Shown: piece by piece, positions 1 to 5,983 of the stretch
Numbering within the stretch: position 1 is the first letter of the stretch
Layout: every line of letters starts with the position of its first letter
Origin: Spirochaetaceae bacterium
GTDB taxonomy: Bacteria > Spirochaetota > Spirochaetia > Treponematales > Breznakiellaceae
DNA: 6,158 bases
Assembly (NCBI GenBank): GCA_031284645.1
Contig: JAITXS010000184.1
Span: 1 to 6,158 of the forward strand
Direction: 5' to 3'
The notes under the pieces: model-generated
Told to the model about the DNA's origin: nothing
The model's database searches: none
The model's input: only the letters and a program-made list of their open reading frames with translations
Position numbers and translations under genes: made by a program

Positions 1-351
1 CCGGGTCCAGCCGTATCGCCTGATCGTAGTCCGTTATGGCCCGGTCATAGTCGCCTTTATCGCGATAAACATTCCCGCGATTGTAGTACGCAACCGCATC
101 ATCCGGGTCAAGCCGTATCGCCTGGGTAAAGTCCGCAATCGCCCGGTCATAGTCGCCTTTATTGATGTAAGCACTCCCGCGATTGTAGTACGCATCCGCA
201 TAATCCGGGTTCAGCCGTATCGCATGGTCGTAGTCCGCTATGGCCCGGTCATAGTCGCCTTTATCGAAATAAGCATTCCCGCGATTTTTGTACGCAACCG
301 CGTCATTCGGGTTATGATTTATAACTTCGGTAAATTCCTCAAACTCTTCGT
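1..351 (-). repeat. 102-base tandem coding repeats (TPR units)
   Basis: The string CATAGTCGCCTTTAT recurs at 46, 148 and 250, exactly 102 bases (34 codons) apart. By hand alignment the unit at 46-147 and the unit at 148-249 differ at about 17 of 102 positions. The third unit diverges in its second half, where it encodes the start of the protein. Bases 1-45 match the end of the second unit at all but a few positions, so the array continues past the left edge. The period equals one TPR motif, so this is an in-frame expansion of a coding unit. Confidence 0.85.
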
Positions 352-355
352 CCAT
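1..355 (-). CDS. TPR-repeat protein, N-terminal part (runs off the left edge)
   Basis: Partial gene: the frame is open from the ATG at 355 to base 1, giving 118 residues without a stop. The protein opens with a short acidic stretch (MDEEFEEFTEVINHNP) and then consists of consecutive 34-residue TPR units, each with the A-Y-x-N-R-G-x-A-Y, K-G-D-Y-D-R-A-I and A-I-R-L-(D/N)-P signature. TPR units form helix-turn-helix solenoids that bind other proteins, so a scaffold or adaptor role is likely; the partner is unknown. No signal peptide is seen at this start. The ATG is supported by a strong GGAGGAGGG ribosome site directly upstream. It follows the 270-residue TPR gene by 19 bases, so the two are probably co-transcribed. 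The units are also repeated at DNA level with a 102-base period, which suggests recent unit duplication. Confident as a TPR protein; total length and any C-terminal domain cannot be seen. Confidence 0.88.
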   Translation of the reverse strand, partial: MDEEFEEFTEVINHNPNDAVAYKNRGNAYFDKGDYDRAIADYDHAIRLNPDYADAYYNRGSAYINKGDYDRAIADFTQAIRLDPDDAVAYYNRGNVYRDKGDYDRAITDYDQAIRLDP

Positions 356-374
356 AGTATTTCCCTCCTCCAGC

Positions 375-1187
375 TTAGATTAATCGCAACCGCCCGCCCA
401 GGCTTGGGACGGTATCCCGCCATAATTCTGGACGGTCAGGCTTGTTCTCCGGGTCAAGTTCGCAAGCTTTGGCGTAGTCCGCGGCAGCAGCCTCATAGTC
501 ATCATCAAGGAATTTGAACCTTACGCCCCGGCTGAAATAGGCATCGGCGAGGGTTTTCTTATAGAGCGAGTTGGACGGGTCCAACTCGACGGCTTTCGCG
601 TAGGCAAGGATAGCCTTGTCTTCGTCGCCGACTGCGAAAAACGCCTTGCCACACTCAGCCCACTCTTCGGCTGAACCCGCTATCTGCGCCGCTTTTTCAT
701 TGGCACTGGCGAGAGCTTTTTGGTAGTCCTTGTACTCCGGGTTAAGTTCGCAGGCTTTCATGAAGTCCACGGCAGCCTTATCGTAGTTCCCGTTGCAACT
801 GTAGCACAACCCACGCCAGTAGTAATCCCTGCCTTCAGATGGACACAGCTCAATGGCTTTACTGAAGTTGGCAATAGCCGCTGCGTTGCTCTCCGCCGTA
901 TGAGCCGCTTCGCCCCGCTTGCTGTAGACAGCGGCCAGGTTGTGTTTCGCCACTGCTTGGAGGTCCTTCGGGGCGCCATGGACAAGCCGGGTTGCAAACG
1001 TGATTGCCTCGTCCCAGTCCTTCGCGTCATGCGCCGCTTTCTGCAGAGACGACCCCTGCAAGAGCATGTCCCATACCCACGGCGAGGGAATGTTCGCACC
1101 GCTCAGTTCATCCTCAGAGGCGAGAGGACGATTCGCGCCTTCACTCTCGCCCGTTTTATCGCTCTTTACCATACCAATAAAACCCAT
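375..1187 (-). CDS. TPR-repeat protein, 270 residues
   Basis: A solenoid protein made largely of tetratricopeptide repeats, a protein-protein interaction fold. Residues 1-45 are a non-repeat polar leader with no signal peptide or membrane helix. TPR-like helices follow at about 46-80 and 78-116 (A-I-A-N-F-S-K-A-I-E-L-C-P). Clearer units lie at 120-153 (D-K-A-A-V-D-F-M-K-A-C-E-L-N-P), 174-207 (D-K-A-I-L-A-Y-A-K-A-V-E-L-D-P) and 212-247 (A-A-A-A-D-Y-A-K-A-C-E-L-D-P). The frame opens earlier at a GTG (1208), but the ATG at 1187 has AAGGAAAA a few bases upstream while the GTG has no spaced ribosome site, so 1187 is preferred. It is GC-rich, unlike the AT-rich gene upstream of it. The next gene starts 19 bases after its TAA, so they likely form an operon. 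No enzymatic domain is seen; adaptor or scaffold is the best guess. Confidence 0.85.
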   Translation of the reverse strand: MGFIGMVKSDKTGESEGANRPLASEDELSGANIPSPWVWDMLLQGSSLQKAAHDAKDWDEAITFATRLVHGAPKDLQAVAKHNLAAVYSKRGEAAHTAESNAAAIANFSKAIELCPSEGRDYYWRGLCYSCNGNYDKAAVDFMKACELNPEYKDYQKALASANEKAAQIAGSAEEWAECGKAFFAVGDEDKAILAYAKAVELDPSNSLYKKTLADAYFSRGVRFKFLDDDYEAAAADYAKACELDPENKPDRPELWRDTVPSLGGRLRLI

Positions 1188-1224
1188 TGTTTTCCTTATT
1201 CCTCTCACCTATCAGGGACGCCAA

Positions 1225-1239
1225 AGGTGACAATCACCT
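1225..1239. promoter_or_regulatory. Perfect inverted repeat upstream of the 270-residue TPR gene
   Basis: AGGTGA, a CAA spacer, then TCACCT form a perfect 6+6 palindrome. It lies 37 bases upstream of the ATG at 1187 within the 136-base gap. A third copy of the same half-site occurs at 1204-1209. This could be an operator for a dimeric regulator or a small mRNA hairpin. No convincing -35/-10 pair could be placed with it, although GATAAT on the minus strand somewhat further upstream is a possible -10 element. Confidence 0.35.
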
Positions 1240-1323
1240 GTGCGTTTATACGCCCTCCTGCATATAATTATCAGTTCTGGTTATGCGAGTTTCCGCTTGC
1301 TTTACCTATTACCATATATATTC

Positions 1324-2130
1324 TTACTTAAATATTAACTCCATAATTGGATTATAAAAGTCTTCTTTATCTTTATGAGAATAATCAGCAAGATGATAGG
1401 TGTTTAATATTTTAACATTTTTGCCATTTACAACAATATTACTCATATCGTAAACTTTTTTCAATTCAACTTTACCAAAACACAAATCTAAATACTTTTG
1501 TTCTATATAACCATTCCATAAATTTCCGGTAATAATAACATCCGGACTCAGTATTTCAATTTCTTCGCGGAAATAATTTCTATTTTCTAAATTTGAATCT
1601 TCCAGAAATTGATTTATAAAATCATAATCCGCATTAAAATGTGGTGTCCAATTCGAATATTTTGACATATTCATGAACGCAAAACCATAGTCATTTGTAC
1701 TGACAATTTCTTTTGCATAATCGTTAGCTTCTTCTAAATTTTCATATTTATATTTCCCTTCACTCTTGATGCCTTGAACGATGTAGAGTAAATGCCTGGT
1801 AAAAGAATTTTTATTATGATTGGGATTAGGAGTATTTTTAAAATTTTTTATCATTTGTTGAAACCAGTCCCTATTTTCACACATACCCCGAGTTTCTCTC
1901 TCAATAAATAAGACTTTTGTTTTCTGGTTAAAATACCCGGGTGAAAAACCATCTGCAATAAAATACGAAAGGGGATCTTGCCCTTCCCAATATTCCTCAT
2001 CCGGCTCATTTTTATATTTGCGAGCTATTTCGTCTTCCCAATCCGACATTAAAGAGACGACCTGCTGTCTTTTTTGAATTTCCTCGCCAGAAAAAAGAGA
2101 ACTAATACCATCAACCATTTTAACCCCCAT
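1324..2130 (-). CDS. Uracil-DNA glycosylase-like superfamily protein (putative)
   Basis: I do not recognise this as a named gene, but the order of blocks resembles uncharacterised members of the uracil-DNA glycosylase (UDG) superfamily fold. There is an early D-G-F-S-P-G-Y-F motif (60-67) followed by a hydrophobic strand K-V-L-F-I-E-R-E (72-79). Next come F-A-F-M-N-M-S-K (150-157), then N-Y-F-R-E-E-I-E-I-L-S-P-D-V-I-I-T-G-N (185-203), and finally a strand plus histidine, T-Y-H-L-A-D-Y-S (244-251), where canonical UDGs have H-P-S. Catalysis is unproven and the protein may be a non-glycosylase relative. It is soluble, with no signal peptide. Start: ATG 2130 has AGGG upstream, overlapping the stop of the preceding gene. 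An ATG at 2118 (MVDGISS) preceded by GGGGG is a real alternative. The 6-base gap to the DUF4116-like gene implies translational coupling. It is strikingly AT-rich compared with the TPR gene downstream, consistent with separate acquisition. Confidence 0.5.
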   Translation of the reverse strand: MGVKMVDGISSLFSGEEIQKRQQVVSLMSDWEDEIARKYKNEPDEEYWEGQDPLSYFIADGFSPGYFNQKTKVLFIERETRGMCENRDWFQQMIKNFKNTPNPNHNKNSFTRHLLYIVQGIKSEGKYKYENLEEANDYAKEIVSTNDYGFAFMNMSKYSNWTPHFNADYDFINQFLEDSNLENRNYFREEIEILSPDVIITGNLWNGYIEQKYLDLCFGKVELKKVYDMSNIVVNGKNVKILNTYHLADYSHKDKEDFYNPIMELIFK

Positions 2131-2136
2131 TTCGCC

Positions 2137-2406
2137 CTACGCTATCCCCTGTATATATTTATCATAAATATGCCGTAAATCTTTATGTACATACCTGATT
2201 GAACTTGGACTTTGTTTGTATACCTCAATACAAACTTCTTTAGTTAAATACCTTTCTGATGATATATAAGCAAGAGCTGAATAATTTTTTTTAACAGCTT
2301 CGAGGCATAATTCATTTGTCCACAATCTTTCAGGTACTTCAGAAAGTGCATTATGGTCAATCTTTACTGCCTCAAGCCATTCTTTATATGTTTTTTCTTC
2401 GGTCAT
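2137..2406 (-). CDS. Small DUF4116-like repeat protein, 89 residues
   Basis: Short AT-rich gene encoding three imperfect units of about 25 residues: W-L-E-A-V-K-x-D-H-N-A-L (10-21), C-L-E-A-V-K-K-N-Y-S-A-L-A-Y-I (34-48) and C-I-E-V-Y-K-Q-S-P-S-S-I-R-Y-V (59-73). This spacing and the A-V-K-x-x-x-x-A-L core resemble DUF4116 repeats, helical units of unknown function found in many copies in bacterial proteins. No catalytic residues, signal peptide or membrane segment are visible. It begins 24 bases after the 598-residue TPR gene and ends 6 bases before the UDG-like gene, so it sits in the middle of a tight operon and may act as an accessory or immunity-like partner; that is inference. The ribosome site AAGGGG is about 11 bases from the ATG at 2406, a longish spacing, with a two-codon ORF between them. 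Confidence 0.65.
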   Translation of the reverse strand: MTEEKTYKEWLEAVKIDHNALSEVPERLWTNELCLEAVKKNYSALAYISSERYLTKEVCIEVYKQSPSSIRYVHKDLRHIYDKYIQGIA

Positions 2407-2411
2407 AGCAT
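2403..2411 (-). other. Two-codon minimal ORF overlapping a start codon
   Basis: On the minus strand the sequence reads ATGCTATGA. The first ATG (2411) lies at ideal spacing, 6 bases, from the AAGGGG ribosome site. It encodes Met-Leu and stops at a TGA that overlaps the ATG (2406) of the DUF4116-like gene. It could tune expression by stop-start reinitiation, or be chance. Confidence 0.2.
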
Positions 2412-2430
2412 GATGTTCCCCTTGGTTATG

Positions 2431-4227
2431 TTACTGTAGATTCACCCACCCAAACAACTTGTTGGCATACCGCTCCGATGAATTATCTTTGTCGGCTTCG
2501 GGCGCTTCATCAAACCGGTGCATTTCCTCATACACCATAGCACGATACTGGTTAGCCTTATAAGCATCACGGTTGTCGTTTTTAATCACCTCAGAAAAAC
2601 ATGCTATTGCTTTTTCAAAGTCATGTTTATCGGTATATATATAAGCGAGCCGAAAAGTGATAAAAGCGTTTGATTTGTTTACCATGTTCCATGCTGCAGC
2701 ATAGTCTTTTTCGGCGCTTTCATAGTCGGTGTTTTTTTCATGCACCATAGCCTGATACACATACGCGAGCAGCATATCAGGTTGATGCTGCAGCGCTTGT
2801 GAATAACACACGATAGCATCACTATATTTTTTCATATCATTGAATTGTTTTCCTTTATAAAAAAGAGCTGCGGCATCAGAAGGATTTTTGTTAAGGGCAG
2901 CGATTATATCGTGTGTTTTGTCACCCGTATGAACCATCCAACCGGTATTACCTAGTGGTTCATATTCTTCGTGTGGCGGTCTTTTAAAAAGTGTTATTTC
3001 ATCTTCAATTGCCTTATCAAACTGCGCTTGTTTGTGGTAAAGTTGTGCCCGCTTTGTGTATGCTTCTGCACGATCCGGCATACACAAAATTGCCTGTGAA
3101 AAATAATCCAGAGCTTTATCATCGTTGTCAAAAATAAGATACATTCTACCCCGTGCACAATATGCATCGTAGTTTTTGTCATCAATGGCGGTTACGGCGG
3201 CGTAATCATTAAGCGCTTCGGTAAGTTTTCCCATATCTTCATAACACATGGCACGCGATAAATATACATCAACATCATTCGGGATAGCGGTCAATGCCTG
3301 ATTAAAACATTTGATTGCCTTGTTGTATTTTCCCATTTCACGATAGTCTTGTCCTTGTTCCAGCAAAGATTTTTGTGCAGCCGGTGGAGATTCAACAGGT
3401 TTTGAATATTTTGTTCTGGCTAAAAGCTTTTCACCTTTACGCTCTGCCACCTGCTCCTTTTTACTTTTCTTTTTGTCAGCCAGGTTTTCAGCTTTTATCT
3501 TTTTTGCCATTTCAAAGTCTTGTTTTGCATGGACTTTATCGCCAGCTTTTTTATATGCTTTCCCCCGAAGTCTGTAAATCCGGATTTTTAAATCTTCATC
3601 GAACAATTCAGTGTAAACTTTGATAGCCTTATCGTATTCCCGGAGTTTCATATAAGCTGCCGGCAGACGTAATGGTCTGCCGCCCCAAAAGTAGTTTCCA
3701 TATTTTGCACGTTCTGACCAAGACTCTGCGGCTTTGCGGTATTGCTTGTCCCTAAAATAGATCTCACCAAGTATAAATTGCCATTCATGATACTTATCAC
3801 CCAATTCGCTGTATTTTTTGCAATCATCAATGGCGCTTGTGTAGTCGCCGCTCAAACAATATGCCCATGCCCGCATTTCGAGGAAAGTCGTATTGCAGGG
3901 GAACCACTCAATCACCTTTGTTAGCACTTCAACAGCTTTTTTATATTGATTCAGCTCAATATATTGACCGGCAAGCCAAAACATTGTTGCATCATCCTTA
4001 TCGTTAATTTCCAATGCCCTGCGTAAATATTTAACCGATATGCGGTAATATTTATTCCGGTTGCGGTGGCATTCGCCTTCTCTCATATATTCCATTCCGT
4101 AGTACCACCATCCACAGAACAGATGCGGGTAATGCCTTGTAATATACAAAGCACGTTTTATTCCGCCAAAATCACCGGCCATAGCTCCATTTTCCAAATA
4201 CCATGGCTTGTAATAGTTATTTTTCAT
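2431..4227 (-). CDS. Large TPR-repeat protein, 598 residues, two TPR arrays with a lysine-rich hinge
   Basis: Cytosolic TPR solenoid protein. The N-terminal 55 residues are aromatic-rich (W-Y-L-E-N-G near 9, C-G-W-W-Y-Y-G at 38-44) and not obviously repeated; no signal peptide. A first TPR array covers about 60-245. A highly charged hinge of roughly 40 residues follows (about 241-280, clustered K and E, for example D-K-K-K-S-K-K-E). A second, cleaner array runs 286-577, with units such as G-K-Y-N-K-A-I-K-C-F-N-Q-A-L (299-312), K-A-L-D-Y-F-S-Q-A-I (371-380) and F-E-K-A-I-A-C-F-S-E-V-I (537-548). TPR folds bind protein ligands, so it is most likely a scaffold for the neighbouring ATPase or UDG-like protein; this is inference. 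The ATG at 4227 has an AAGGAAAAGAA ribosome site. It lies 84 bases after the AAA+ gene and 24 before the DUF4116-like gene. Base composition is intermediate. Confidence 0.85.
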   Translation of the reverse strand: MKNNYYKPWYLENGAMAGDFGGIKRALYITRHYPHLFCGWWYYGMEYMREGECHRNRNKYYRISVKYLRRALEINDKDDATMFWLAGQYIELNQYKKAVEVLTKVIEWFPCNTTFLEMRAWAYCLSGDYTSAIDDCKKYSELGDKYHEWQFILGEIYFRDKQYRKAAESWSERAKYGNYFWGGRPLRLPAAYMKLREYDKAIKVYTELFDEDLKIRIYRLRGKAYKKAGDKVHAKQDFEMAKKIKAENLADKKKSKKEQVAERKGEKLLARTKYSKPVESPPAAQKSLLEQGQDYREMGKYNKAIKCFNQALTAIPNDVDVYLSRAMCYEDMGKLTEALNDYAAVTAIDDKNYDAYCARGRMYLIFDNDDKALDYFSQAILCMPDRAEAYTKRAQLYHKQAQFDKAIEDEITLFKRPPHEEYEPLGNTGWMVHTGDKTHDIIAALNKNPSDAAALFYKGKQFNDMKKYSDAIVCYSQALQHQPDMLLAYVYQAMVHEKNTDYESAEKDYAAAWNMVNKSNAFITFRLAYIYTDKHDFEKAIACFSEVIKNDNRDAYKANQYRAMVYEEMHRFDEAPEADKDNSSERYANKLFGWVNLQ

Positions 4228-4267
4228 TTCTTTTCCTTCGTCATTAAAGCTTCAATACTATAACACC

Positions 4268-4285
4268 GCTGATCCTTCTATCAGC
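4268..4285 (-). other. Small hairpin between the AAA+ and TPR genes
   Basis: GCTGAT and ATCAGC form a 6-base-pair stem with a 6-base loop in the 84-base gap. No U-run follows on either strand, so it is not a standard intrinsic terminator. It may be an mRNA processing or stability element, or chance. Confidence 0.3.
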
Positions 4286-4302
4286 CTAATCATAGCTTAT
4301 TG

Positions 4303-4310
4303 CCCCCCCC
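4303..4310. repeat. C8/G8 homopolymer tract just after the AAA+ stop codon
   Basis: Eight consecutive C on the plus strand (G8 on the coding strand) begin one base after the TGA of the AAA+ gene (4312-4314). Length change here would not alter that protein. It could affect expression of the downstream TPR gene, as poly-G tracts near promoters do in some spirochaetes, or it could simply be error-prone. Confidence 0.8.
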
Positions 4311-4311
4311 T

Positions 4312-5445
4312 TCACGCAATACTCATGATCTTCCGCCCTCCGTTAGTATACCTCCCCATCATCTCCTCCAGCGTTAATTTACTAACCAGAAAATCATTCT
4401 GCAAAGACGCAACCGTAACATTGGTGCCGGTAAAATCAAAATTTGTATCAGTAAGGATCGTTTCATAAAAACACTCAATAAAGCGGATAAATGCCGCCTT
4501 GGTAACATAGCCAACATTGACCCTGAGATCGATCCGGCCGGGCCGCAGCAAAGCGGGATCCAATTTTTCCGGATGGTTTGTGGTTAGTATCAATAACCTG
4601 CCCACCGGAGCGGTAATCCCGTCAATGGCATTCAGTATGTCCGCAAGATTTATCGTATTAAAACTGTTTTGTTCCTTCATAAACGGACTGCTTATCTTCA
4701 ATGTTTGCGGTTCAGTATCAGTAACTGCTTTTGCCGCGTCTTCCCGGGGCTGGACTATTTTATTGCTGTCAATATCTTCAACCGTAAAGATACAGTTGTT
4801 GGGTAAATCGGCGGCGGCGTTGGCAAAATTTTGCAGATCGCTGGCGTTTAATACACAGAGGTTCTTTTTAAAATGTGCGGCGATTGCCTTTATCAAGCTG
4901 CTCTTGCCGGTTCCCGGAGGGCCGTAGAGCAGGATGCCGAACTGGTAGGGGATACCCCGACTGAGGTACCAGGCCTTGTTGTCATAAAAAGACCCTATGG
5001 ATTCCAGTATTTTTGAAATGTCGGCCTGGTCCATAAAGATGGTGTCAAATGTCCGTTTATCAATACGGGAACATTCTTTCCAATATTTATCTTCATGTTC
5101 AAAGGTGTACACAATAGTTTTCTCCGGATCCGATTTATTGTTTTTCATATAGATAAGGGTGTTACGCAATTCCGGGAAATAACAGGAATCTCTACCTGTT
5201 ATAGTCATGGAGAAAGTAAATTTTTCCTCAAGTGACATGGTCTCATTTTCATGCACTCTGATAAGGACCCATTTGTTCCTGAACCGCAGCAGGTGTGTTC
5301 CTTCCCCAATGCCGATACAGATATTCTTTGATTCTCCCCACTTGCCGTTGAGCAGCCGTATGATACGCAGCTTTTCCAGGGTTTTTCCGCTTTCAAAAAG
5401 ATTCATCAGCATATAATAGCACCAGTTATTATTGCCAACATACAT
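4312..5445 (-). CDS. BCS1-like AAA+ ATPase, main body
   Basis: ATP-driven AAA+ protein of the BCS1 type. The mitochondrial relative is a membrane-anchored ring that translocates a folded iron-sulfur protein; bacterial members are mostly uncharacterised. Residues 1-140 resemble the beta-rich BCS1 N-domain, including G-I-G-E-G-T-H (45-51). The linker W-Y-L-S-R-G-I-P-Y (159-167) leads to Walker A G-P-P-G-T-G-K-S (175-182). Walker B is I-F-T-V-E-D-I-D (219-226), followed by a variable insertion (about 228-262) and N-A-I-D-G (272-276). Sensor-1 T-T-N-H (288-291) and arginine fingers R-P-G-R-I-D (301-306) follow. All catalytic elements look intact. The ATG at 5445 lacks a ribosome site. The same frame continues upstream through T-T-T-C and an in-frame TAG (5458-5460) into a 43-residue hydrophobic N-terminus, so 5445 is probably not the ancestral start. 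It is the first gene of the leftward cluster, followed after 84 bases by the large TPR gene. Confidence 0.85.
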   Translation of the reverse strand: MYVGNNNWCYYMLMNLFESGKTLEKLRIIRLLNGKWGESKNICIGIGEGTHLLRFRNKWVLIRVHENETMSLEEKFTFSMTITGRDSCYFPELRNTLIYMKNNKSDPEKTIVYTFEHEDKYWKECSRIDKRTFDTIFMDQADISKILESIGSFYDNKAWYLSRGIPYQFGILLYGPPGTGKSSLIKAIAAHFKKNLCVLNASDLQNFANAAADLPNNCIFTVEDIDSNKIVQPREDAAKAVTDTEPQTLKISSPFMKEQNSFNTINLADILNAIDGITAPVGRLLILTTNHPEKLDPALLRPGRIDLRVNVGYVTKAAFIRFIECFYETILTDTNFDFTGTNVTVASLQNDFLVSKLTLEEMMGRYTNGGRKIMSIA

Positions 5446-5457
5446 GGTGGTGGTACA

Positions 5458-5589
5458 CTACTTGTAAATCCATTGGAACAGGTTTATAAAAACATTCTTG
5501 TAAACCGTGCTGAGCATGGTTATTCCGTAAAGACCGATTATCGTCGGCAGTACTGCGGAGGCATCTATCTGTGCCAAAAAGTTATTCAT
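5458..5589 (-). pseudogene. N-terminal membrane-anchor segment of the BCS1-like gene, ended by an in-frame TAG
   Basis: A 43-codon frame starts at ATG 5589 and ends at TAG (5458-5460). It is in exactly the same frame as the AAA+ body, whose ATG lies 12 bases beyond the stop (5589-5445 is 48 codons). The peptide has a hydrophobic stretch at about residues 12-29 (A-V-L-P-T-I-I-G-L-Y-G-I-T-M-L), then V-Y-K-N-V-F-I-N-L-F-Q-W-I-Y-K. This matches the usual BCS1 layout: one transmembrane helix followed by the N-domain. The simplest reading is a single 424-residue gene broken by one nonsense codon. Alternatives are amber readthrough, reinitiation at 5445 giving a soluble ATPase plus a separate membrane microprotein, or a sequencing error. 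No good ribosome site precedes 5589, which weakens the start assignment but not the frame continuity. Confidence 0.6.
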
Positions 5590-5610
5590 GTTTTGAGTAT
5601 AGCACCGGTG

Positions 5611-5623
5611 ATCTATCATAGAT
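5611..5623. promoter_or_regulatory. Palindrome upstream of the AAA+ anchor segment
   Basis: ATCTAT-C-ATAGAT is a perfect 6+6 palindrome centred about 28 bases upstream of the ATG at 5589, between weak promoter-like boxes. It is positioned as an operator would be, but no regulator gene is in view, so the role is speculative. Confidence 0.25.
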
Positions 5624-5796
5624 TGATGGGTCAATATATATTTCCTATTTTTCGGATTGTTTGTTATAAAGTGCAGAAAAAAAGGAATAGAAATTCATGG
5701 CCGGAAATTACTCCATTAAAACGCAATGTTTATCAGACTAATTCAAAAGGGTAAGCCTTGCGATTTTAAAAGTTTTTGGTTCGGGACTGATTCAAT

Positions 5797-5819
5797 AGCA
5801 GAAAATTATAAAATCTGCT
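5797..5819. other. Hairpin-forming inverted repeat
   Basis: AGCAGA and TCTGCT pair across an 11-base AT-rich loop, extendable by a G-U and an A-U pair. On the plus strand the stem is followed by the T-rich string GTTGGTTTT, so it could be a weak terminator for rightward transcripts. There is no clear gene upstream for it to serve. Confidence 0.25.
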
Positions 5820-5901
5820 GTTGGTTTTGACCGAAGGACGTAACCCCCTCCCTTCACAGGGGTCTGAGCGGCGCCCACGCATTGGCCATGCAGCTAAGTC
5901 C

Positions 5902-5918
5902 CCGTTCCTTTTGAACGG
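5902..5918. other. GC-rich hairpin in the block before the antitoxin fragment
   Basis: CCGTTC and GAACGG form a perfect 6-base-pair stem with a CTTTT loop. It lies at the edge of a GC-rich block (about 5835-5920) whose composition differs from both flanks. The block may be a small mobile or repeated element or a structured RNA; nothing in this window settles this. Confidence 0.3.
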
Positions 5919-5983
5919 TCACTTTCCATTTCCCTTCCCAACATTTTTTTACCGCTACAAACCCCCTACAGCAAACCCTTAAC

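Larger units (their letters stand above)
5590..5983. other. Gene-poor region between the AAA+ gene and the antitoxin fragment
   Basis: About 394 bases without a convincing gene. The left half (5590-5830) is AT-rich and forms the upstream region of the AAA+ gene. It includes a perfect 13-base palindrome ATCTATCATAGAT (5611-5623) and, on the minus strand, TTGACC and TATACT, which resemble promoter boxes but are 27 bases apart and so do not pair well. The right half (about 5835-5920) is GC-rich with short hairpins. A frame on the plus strand at 5473-5754 is mostly antisense to the anchor segment and is not supported. No tRNA, transposase or clear terminator is seen. Confidence 0.6.

Noticed and set aside
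46..351. Regular repeats as a CRISPR array
   Set aside because: The period is 102 bases, spacers are not unique, and the repeats translate in frame as TPR units.
720..1331. Plus-strand 203-residue frame
   Set aside because: It is a shadow of the 270-residue TPR gene, whose minus-strand frame carries clear TPR motifs.
4268..4285. Intrinsic terminator after the AAA+ gene
   Set aside because: A 6-base-pair stem exists but no U-run follows it on the minus strand.
4258..4293. Short leader peptide (MIRLIEGSAVL) preceded by the G8 tract
   Set aside because: The G8 run could mimic a ribosome site, but the ORF is only 11 codons and overlaps a hairpin; nothing else supports it.
5473..5754. Plus-strand 93-residue frame
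   Set aside because: Its first half is antisense to the anchor segment of the ATPase gene, it has no ribosome site, and its residues show no recognisable pattern.
5726..5830. Plus-strand 34-residue frame
   Set aside because: No ribosome site and no recognisable motif; length is within chance for an AT-rich stretch.
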